Shown here: positions 32,560-38,067 of the stretch, in pieces
Numbering within the stretch: position 1 is the stretch's first letter
Layout of the letters: each line of letters begins with the position of its first letter
Assembly: GCA_003599865.1 (NCBI GenBank)
Contig: QZKS01000022.1
Coordinates: 1-38,067 of the forward strand
Reading direction: 5' to 3'
DNA from: Desulfobacteraceae bacterium
GTDB lineage: Bacteria > Desulfobacterota > Desulfobacteria > Desulfobacterales > SURF-7
DNA: 38,067 bases
Notes under the pieces: generated by a model
Databases searched by the model: none
The model's input: the letters and a program-made list of their open reading frames with translations, nothing else
Told to the model about the DNA's origin: nothing
Program-made: the position numbers and the translations under genes

Positions 32560-33278
32560 AAATTTGAAATCATCCTTTGTACGGTTATGCATTGCCTCTT
32601 AAAGCGGCCTGATCCGAATCCGGGCTTCCACTGGTATGTAAACAATTCATCAGACACCACCAGAACAGCCCCGACGTTTACACCACGATAATTTCCAATG
32701 GTACAAAGAGCGGAAAGCTCCATTTCAACGGCTATGGCACCCTTCTCCTGATAGGAACGAACCAGTTCCCGGGTTTCCCGAAAAACCGCATCCGTCGTCC
32801 ACACAAGCCCTTCCCGAAAATCCAGGCTCTCTGCCTTGCAGGATTCTTTCAGTGATTGGAGGATATCCCCGGAACAAAAAGAAACATCACCGGTTTCTTT
32901 TCCATAATGAAGAGAGGTGCCCTCCTCAATATAGGAGCCACGGGGAACCACAATGTCCCCGATCAGGGTTTCCGGTGAAACAGACCCGCAAAGGCCGAAA
33001 AAAATAAAATTCCGTGCTCCCCTTGCAATCAGATTCTCGAGAAGGATGGCCGCATATGGCGCTCCGATGATCGGGCCGATGACTGAGAAACGTTGGTTTT
33101 CAACAACAAACGTGCAAATGCGGCTCATCAGGAATGCCATGGAGTGATCCGGCTTCACCTTTTGAAGATCGCACAACGCCTGCATATCCTTTTGAGAGGA
33201 AACCAGTATTACGACCGATCCCGGATCAGGAGACCGATTACTTCTTCTCGGATGAATCACCGCTTCATTGGAATTCAT
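32532..33278 (-). CDS. Nucleoside phosphorylase family protein (PNP/UDP family)
   Basis: The 248-residue protein has the PNP_UDP_1 fold signatures: GPIIGAPYAAILLENL with the phosphate-site Gly, FFGLCGSVSPETLIGDIVVP, EEGTSLHY, AVEMELSALCTIG (the MExE-like ribose contact) and VVSDEL with the catalytic Asp. Such enzymes cleave nucleosides with phosphate or hydrolyse methylthioadenosine-type substrates. Which nucleoside is used is unclear. GGAAG precedes the ATG. The 3' end overlaps the start of the LigA-like gene by 28 nt, so the two are translationally linked. It is in the same direction as glyS and the 84-residue gene. Confidence 0.82.
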   Translation of the reverse strand: MNSNEAVIHPRRSNRSPDPGSVVILVSSQKDMQALCDLQKVKPDHSMAFLMSRICTFVVENQRFSVIGPIIGAPYAAILLENLIARGARNFIFFGLCGSVSPETLIGDIVVPRGSYIEEGTSLHYGKETGDVSFCSGDILQSLKESCKAESLDFREGLVWTTDAVFRETRELVRSYQEKGAIAVEMELSALCTIGNYRGVNVGAVLVVSDELFTYQWKPGFGSGRFKRQCITVQRMISNLCLKSAPLK

Positions 33279-33303
33279 TTTTCTTCCGAAGGAATATTCC
33301 CTG

Positions 33304-33558
33304 CTATTCCGGCTTGATCAGGCTTTCCAGATTTTCCTTGACCTCATCGATAATTTCGTAAAGAAATTCCATATCTTCGATATTTAACCGGCCTGCTTTT
33401 GCCGGTGCCCGGTCTGTTCCGTCTTTTTTCTTCAGCATCCTGGGTCCGATCTGCACCTTGGGCTGAGCATCTCCGTACTGGTTGATGGATACCAACAGCC
33501 CGGTTTCCTCGCATCGCCACTCCTTTAACTTTTTATCCTTATCCGGATCAAAAGGCAT
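33304..33558 (-). CDS. Small conserved-looking protein of unknown function
   Basis: This is an 84-residue, soluble and highly charged protein without a signal peptide or membrane segment. It begins MPFDPDKDKK, has a central beta-like stretch (GLLVSINQYGDAQPKVQIGPR) and ends in a helical acidic segment (NIEDMEFLYEIIDEVKENLESL). I do not recognise a family. AAGGAGAAGGAT upstream is a strong ribosome-binding site, and the gene lies 25 bp before the nucleoside phosphorylase and 71 bp after glyS in the same direction, which supports it as real and cotranscribed. Confidence 0.68.
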   Translation of the reverse strand: MPFDPDKDKKLKEWRCEETGLLVSINQYGDAQPKVQIGPRMLKKKDGTDRAPAKAGRLNIEDMEFLYEIIDEVKENLESLIKPE

Positions 33559-33629
33559 ATCCTTCTCCTTGTTTTTATTCTCATTGATTTCTGTTATCCC
33601 GGTTTTCCCGGAGCCGCAGGCCGTTTATG

Positions 33630-35708
33630 TTATACGGAAATTCTTGAAAAGTCGGCAATGTCCTTAAACAGTGATTCAACCTCAGACAACAATGCCAGCC
33701 GGTTGTCCCGCACATCCTGATTGTCGGCCATCACCATGACCCCATCAAAGAATGCATCCACCGGTTCCCGCAAACCTGAAATCGCCAACAGGGCCCTGTC
33801 AAAATTTCCTTCCAAAAGATAATCCGCGACCTTCCGGCGCACATCCCGGCAGGCATCATACAAAGCGGATTCACATCTTTCCTCAAAAAAAGACGGGTCC
33901 ACTTCCTTTCCATGAAAATCTTTTGCTTTTTTCAAAATGTTCACCGCCCGTTTAAAGGCAATGGCCAAAGGCTGGAAGTCCTGTTTATTCTTCATATTTT
34001 CCAGCGCCGTTACCCGTTTCCGCAAATTCGGAATATTATCGACGGAAACCGATGCCACGGCCATGATCACATCTTTCCGGAACCCTTCGTCGGAAAGCAT
34101 GTTCGATATCCGATCCCGCAAAAACATATACACCTGTCCGGATATTTCCTGTATTTTATCAGCGTCCTGTTCTCCGAAAAGGCTCACGCTTTTCTCAATA
34201 AGACCTTTCAGGGAAGAAGTAAAATTCATATTCTGAAGAATCTGTATCACCCCGATTCCCTGACGCCGAAGCGCATAGGGATCGGAAGCCCCGGTTGGAA
34301 TCAGACCGGCGCTGAAACATCCGCATATGGAATCCATTTTATCGGCAATGGCCAGCAAAGATCCGGTCTCCGTTTCCGGCAACGATGCGCCGGAATATAC
34401 CGGCCGGTAGTGTTCCTCGATAGCGGTTGCAACCGAATCGCTCTCGCCTTCCAGCTTTGCGTAAACCCTTCCCATGATCCCCTGAAGTTTGGGGAATTCG
34501 ATCACCATATGGCTGACCAGATCCGCTTTGCACAGCCAGGCCGCCCTGGATGCGCTTTTTTTTGCCGCATCATCCTGCCCTGTTTGATCCGCCAGAAACT
34601 CCACCAGTTTCTGCACACGCAACACCTTCTCATATACAGAACCCAGTTTTGCCTGAAAAAGAACCCCCTTTAACTTCTCTACCAGATCCGGCAGTTTTAT
34701 TTTGAGGTCTGTCCGGAAAAAAAACATGGCGTCTTCCAGGCGGGCCCGCAAAACCCGTTCATGTCCCTTTGCCACAAGCTCCATATTTTTGGCACGGGTA
34801 TTGTTCACCGCAATGAAATTCGGTTTGAGCTGCTGATTTTCATCCACAACGGCAAAATATTTCTGATGCTCCCTCATGGCCATGATCAAAACCTCTTTGG
34901 GAAGCTCCAGATATTTTGTATCAAACGAGCCGGCAACCGGAACCGGATATTCGATCAGGTTGGTAACAATATCGGTCAGGTCGTCATCCGGCTGCACTTT
35001 CCCCCCCAGTCCCCCGGCGATAAAGGCTACCGTATTCAAAACCAACTGTTTCCGTTTTTGGATATCCGGCAGGACATGGACGGATTCCAGTGCTTCCACG
35101 TAACGGTCCGGCGATTCAATTTTAATCTTTCCCGGTGCCATGAACGGATGCCCCATTGTCATCCGCCCGCTTTTGAGCCTTTCCATGGAAAAGGGTATGA
35201 CGCTTTCACCCAGCAAGGCGAGTAACGTCTGAATGGGTCTGGCAAACATGATGTTCATATCCGACCACTTCATGGATTTCGGAAAGGGCAGAGATCCGAT
35301 CACTTCCGGCAGGATCGTCTTCAGGATGGTTTTTGTCGCCAGCCCCTTTTCCGTTATGGTCGCCGTAAGATACCGCCCTTTCGGGGTTTCGGAAATCCTG
35401 ATCGCATTAACATGAATCCCCAGTTTTTCTGCAAATTTAACGGCAGGAATCGTCGGCTTGCCGGCTTCGTCAAACCCGACACGTTCCGGCGGCCCGGTCA
35501 CCTCACTGGTGACGGATTCCTGTTTCAAGGCCACATCCGATACAATAACGGCAAGCCTCCTGGGAGTTCCGAATGTCTTTGCCTCCCCGTGTGCAATCCG
35601 GGCATCATCCATTTTTTTCAACAATGCGGCAGACAACGCCTGCAAGGCCGGTTCAATATACCCAGCGGGGATCTCCTCTGTTCCGATTTCCAGCAATAAA
35701 CTCTCCAT
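33630..35708 (-). CDS. glyS: Glycine--tRNA ligase beta subunit
   Basis: The 692-residue protein begins MESLLLEIGTEEIPAGYI, the hallmark of GlyS, followed by KTFGTPRRLAV and EVTGPP. The middle carries FARPIQTLLALLG, YPVPVAGSFDTKYLELPKEVLIMAMREHQKYF, ADLVSHMVIEFPKLQGIMG, and the HD-like DPYALRRQ region, with an anticodon-binding C terminus. It is the beta chain of the alpha2beta2 bacterial glycyl-tRNA synthetase that charges tRNA-Gly. GAGGAA precedes the start. It follows glyQ after 66 bp, the standard pairing. The length is normal. Confidence 0.97.
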   Translation of the reverse strand: MESLLLEIGTEEIPAGYIEPALQALSAALLKKMDDARIAHGEAKTFGTPRRLAVIVSDVALKQESVTSEVTGPPERVGFDEAGKPTIPAVKFAEKLGIHVNAIRISETPKGRYLTATITEKGLATKTILKTILPEVIGSLPFPKSMKWSDMNIMFARPIQTLLALLGESVIPFSMERLKSGRMTMGHPFMAPGKIKIESPDRYVEALESVHVLPDIQKRKQLVLNTVAFIAGGLGGKVQPDDDLTDIVTNLIEYPVPVAGSFDTKYLELPKEVLIMAMREHQKYFAVVDENQQLKPNFIAVNNTRAKNMELVAKGHERVLRARLEDAMFFFRTDLKIKLPDLVEKLKGVLFQAKLGSVYEKVLRVQKLVEFLADQTGQDDAAKKSASRAAWLCKADLVSHMVIEFPKLQGIMGRVYAKLEGESDSVATAIEEHYRPVYSGASLPETETGSLLAIADKMDSICGCFSAGLIPTGASDPYALRRQGIGVIQILQNMNFTSSLKGLIEKSVSLFGEQDADKIQEISGQVYMFLRDRISNMLSDEGFRKDVIMAVASVSVDNIPNLRKRVTALENMKNKQDFQPLAIAFKRAVNILKKAKDFHGKEVDPSFFEERCESALYDACRDVRRKVADYLLEGNFDRALLAISGLREPVDAFFDGVMVMADNQDVRDNRLALLSEVESLFKDIADFSRISV

Positions 35709-35774
35709 AGTATTCCTCTATTGTTCATCCGGTTGCTTCTGCTTCATAATGGTCGGAAGCCGGCCGGAATTTTT

Positions 35775-36647
35775 TTACTGTTTTTTTAAAAGAGGGAAGC
35801 CCATCGCCTCACGCTGATTCAGGTATGCTTCCGCGCACGCCCTTGCAATATTCCGGATGCGGCCGATAAATCCGGTTCTCTCGGTAACGCTGATCGCGCC
35901 CCTTGCATCCAGAAGATTAAAGCTGTGAGAACACTTCAGGCAGTATTCATAAGCCGGCAGTACCAGACCTCTTTCAATGACCCGCAGTGCTTCCGCCTCA
36001 TATTTTGAAAAAAATTCATGAAGCATATTCACATCGGCGACCTCAAAGTTATATGTCGATCCTTCCACTTCCTGCTGATGATGGACATCACCATAGTGGA
36101 TATCCCGGTTCCACTTCAGGTCATACACATTATCGACTCCCTGCAGGTACATGGCGATTCTTTCAAGTCCATAGGTAATTTCCACGGATATGGGATGAAG
36201 ATCAATGCTGCCTGCCTGCTGAAAATAGGTAAACTGTGTGATTTCCATCCCATCCAGCCAGACCTCCCATCCCAGTCCGGATGCCCCCAGTGTGGGAGAT
36301 TCCCAGTCATCTTCCACAAAACGGATATCATGCTCCATCGGGTCGACACCGATTGCCTTCATGCTTTGAAGATACAGTGTCTGGATATTCTCAGGAGACG
36401 GTTTCAGGATCACCTGAAACTGATAGTAATGCTGAAGCCGATTGGGATTTTCGCCGTATCTTCCGTCTGTAGGACGCCTGGACGGCTGGACATAGGCAAC
36501 CTTCCATGGTTCCGGTCCGAGAGCCCGAAGAAGCGTTGTCGGATGAAATGTCCCGGCCCCGACCTCCATGTCAAAGGGCTGAACCAGCACACACCCTTTT
36601 CCGGCCCAATACTTCTGCAATGTCAGTATCACATCCTGAAAAAACAT
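35775..36647 (-). CDS. glyQ: Glycine--tRNA ligase alpha subunit
   Basis: The 290-residue protein has the GlyQ signature: [24 protein letters not shown] at the start (shown in part as [12 protein letters not shown]), [32 protein letters not shown] and [18 protein letters not shown]. It is the catalytic alpha chain that activates glycine with ATP. AAAGGA lies 8 nt before the start. It lies between a GHMP kinase gene and glyS in a minus-strand run that starts with recO; recO-glyQ-glyS order is widespread in bacteria, here with the kinase inserted. Confidence 0.97.
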   Translation of the reverse strand: MFFQDVILTLQKYWAGKGCVLVQPFDMEVGAGTFHPTTLLRALGPEPWKVAYVQPSRRPTDGRYGENPNRLQHYYQFQVILKPSPENIQTLYLQSMKAIGVDPMEHDIRFVEDDWESPTLGASGLGWEVWLDGMEITQFTYFQQAGSIDLHPISVEITYGLERIAMYLQGVDNVYDLKWNRDIHYGDVHHQQEVEGSTYNFEVADVNMLHEFFSKYEAEALRVIERGLVLPAYEYCLKCSHSFNLLDARGAISVTERTGFIGRIRNIARACAEAYLNQREAMGFPLLKKQ

Positions 36648-36686
36648 ATTGATTATCCTTTAGTCCTTTATACAAAATAAAATTTT

Positions 36687-37745
36687 TTATCGGTTGACCA
36701 TCAATCCTGCCCGATTGATCTTTGTTTCCAGCATACAGGCATCCTCTCTTTCACACAGGATCTCCTGCCAGATTGATTTCAGTTTTTCAATATCATCCGG
36801 ATCTCCAATCGCCCAGATGCATCCACCGCCTCCGGCACCGGTGAATCTGGCTCCACATTGATTCCGGATTGCCGCTTTCGCCAGTTTTTTGCCCATGTCA
36901 TCCAGGACATCCGGCGTCATTTTCATCCGAATCCCGGTTTCCCGGTTCATGAATTCAGATGCACCTTTATAATTATGTTCCCGGAGTGAATCAATAAAAT
37001 TTTTTGTGCAGGAAACGATTTCACCCCATTCAGGCCTGTACTCTCCGCTGAGAAACTGGTTTACCCATCTGCCGTTGACATCCGCCGACACGTGAGGGGC
37101 TCCGCAATAGGCTACCATAAAATGTTTTTCAAACAATGGATATTCGTGCTCCGGTATGACCGGCTCTTTTCGGAACAGGGGGTCCGTAATCCGGCAAGGC
37201 CAGTGCCATGCGTTGATGCCTCCGTATACGGCGGCCAGCTGATCCTGAAACCCGCACGGCACACCGGCGACACTTTCTTCAATGGCATGTGCCAGCATGG
37301 CAATATCCGCTCCCGACAACCGGTCTTTTTCCCGATCCTGCAGTGCAGAGGATAGGGCCGCAACCAGGGCAACCGCCGCTGCCGATGATCCGCCCAGGGC
37401 GCTTCTGGGCGGAGACGATGAGTCAATCCGGATATGAACCCCCCCGGCCCTGAAATATGCGGCAATGGCAAACATCAGTCCCATGGGATGACGGAACGGC
37501 GCCTGATCGGCCGGAAATTCAGCATCCGGGAATCCTCTGGAGGAAATCCGGATTCGATCCTTTTGATGAGGTGTCAGTTCCACAGCGGTATTCATATCCA
37601 GTGCGATATTGAACGTACAGGGCGACAAATGCCGGAGCGGCAGGTGAAAGGTTCGGATATCCAGGGTTCCTCCCAGATCGATCCGGCAAGGTGCAACCGC
37701 TTTTACGGTTTTTCGTTCAAGGATTTTTTGCAACATGTTTTCCAT
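36687..37745 (-). CDS. GHMP-family kinase
   Basis: The 352-residue protein carries the three GHMP motifs: an N-terminal APCRIDLGGTLD (about 18-29), the ATP-binding PPRSALGGSSAAAVALV (about 112-128), and the C-terminal GARFTGAGGGGC near 300. GHMP kinases phosphorylate small molecules such as sugars, heptose phosphates, homoserine or mevalonate. The N-terminal form recalls the sugar-1-kinase and heptose-7-phosphate kinase branch, but the substrate cannot be decided. AGG lies 6 nt before the ATG at 37745; another ATG three codons in is less likely. It lies between recO and glyQ, an unusual but cotranscribed place. No lipopolysaccharide gene is adjacent. Confidence 0.85.
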   Translation of the reverse strand: MENMLQKILERKTVKAVAPCRIDLGGTLDIRTFHLPLRHLSPCTFNIALDMNTAVELTPHQKDRIRISSRGFPDAEFPADQAPFRHPMGLMFAIAAYFRAGGVHIRIDSSSPPRSALGGSSAAAVALVAALSSALQDREKDRLSGADIAMLAHAIEESVAGVPCGFQDQLAAVYGGINAWHWPCRITDPLFRKEPVIPEHEYPLFEKHFMVAYCGAPHVSADVNGRWVNQFLSGEYRPEWGEIVSCTKNFIDSLREHNYKGASEFMNRETGIRMKMTPDVLDDMGKKLAKAAIRNQCGARFTGAGGGGCIWAIGDPDDIEKLKSIWQEILCEREDACMLETKINRAGLMVNR

Positions 37746-37808
37746 CGATAACCTGTTATTCCTGCTTTCCGAAACAGTCGAATCATCCGGATGCAGGGTG
37801 GTGAAACA

Positions 37809-38067
37809 TTATTTCGTCATTCGAATGTTTCGTAAAAATTTAAGGCTGTTGGGTTCTCTGCCCACCTGAAATAAAACAAACTTTTCCAAAAAATCAAGCC
37901 CCTCCTGAACCGCACGGGGAGTGAACCGAATCCGTTCCGCCTTTTTCAAATCACCGCTGTTCACCCACAGCAGCTGCTTGATCGTCCCGGCAGACAGTTG
38001 CCGCTGATCTTTGCGGGAAGAGGTGCATTGGGAGCAGAGGATTCCACCTTTTGAAAAATCAATATAA
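37809..38067 (-). CDS. recO: DNA repair protein RecO, C-terminal part (truncated by window edge)
   Basis: The last 85 residues of the gene are in the window. Translation of the minus strand gives a GGILCSQCTSSRK stretch with a C-x2-C pair, then LSAGTIKQLLW, FLEKFVLFQVGREPNSLKFLRNI and the stop at 37809-37811. The C-x2-C and the closing helical segment with N-S-L-K-F-L match the zinc-finger and C-terminal helices of RecO, which loads RecA with RecR in recombination repair. The order recO-(kinase)-glyQ-glyS supports this. The 5' end lies beyond the window, so start and regulation cannot be seen. Confidence 0.78.
   Translation of the reverse strand, partial: YIDFSKGGILCSQCTSSRKDQRQLSAGTIKQLLWVNSGDLKKAERIRFTPRAVQEGLDFLEKFVLFQVGREPNSLKFLRNIRMTK

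Overview
The window reads as a chromosomal segment of an anaerobic, probably sulfate-reducing bacterium of the Desulfobacterota (Desulfobacterales-like). This is inferred from moderate G+C content, dense acyl-CoA metabolism with electron-transfer flavoprotein genes, paired DUF2148 iron-sulfur proteins, a FapA/DUF342 protein, a PKD-repeat surface protein with a GGCFI tail, and a recO-glyQ-glyS block. No genus can be proven from the sequence. There are no rRNA or tRNA genes, no CRISPR array, no phage genes and no transposase.

Layout. Positions 1-4072 hold the C-terminal part of an adenylate-forming enzyme, a convergent patatin-like lipase and a divergent etfB-etfA pair behind a good promoter. 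Positions 4083-5781 hold a PilZ protein and a hydratase-2 type MaoC enoyl-CoA hydratase with its own terminator. Positions 5822-11196 hold a TPR lipoprotein, glnD and a tyrosine phosphatase, all on the minus strand. Positions 11337-18465 form a minus-strand unit with a clear promoter and terminator: SCP2 carrier, two DUF2148 Fe-S proteins, acyl-CoA synthetase, acyl-CoA dehydrogenase, thiolase and SDR. Positions 18462-22751 hold FapA and the PKD surface protein. Positions 22973-30179 hold a TetR regulator, two acyl-CoA dehydrogenases, an MFE-2-like SDR, an HMG-CoA-synthase-like/DUF35 fusion and an SCPx-like thiolase, ending in a strong terminator. Positions 30470-30715 hold a 50-residue Arg-rich small protein with its own terminator. 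Positions 30700-38067 form a minus-strand housekeeping run: recO (partial), GHMP kinase, glyQ, glyS, a small unknown protein, a nucleoside phosphorylase and a divergent LigA-like protein.

How the genes work together. The acyl-CoA genes can be assembled into a full beta-oxidation route: activation (acyl-CoA synthetase), dehydrogenation (three acyl-CoA dehydrogenases with three different active-site arrangements), electron transfer (EtfAB), hydration (hydratase 2), dehydrogenation of the hydroxyacyl-CoA (MFE-2-like SDR) and thiolysis (two SCPx-like thiolases), with a free SCP2 protein as possible carrier. These parts correspond to the domains of the eukaryotic peroxisomal MFE-2 and SCPx enzymes. 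The least explained parts are the DUF2148 pair inside the operon, the HMG-CoA-synthase-like protein whose nucleophilic Cys appears as Thr, the Glu-to-Asp acyl-CoA dehydrogenase, and a LigA-like protein lacking several catalytic residues.
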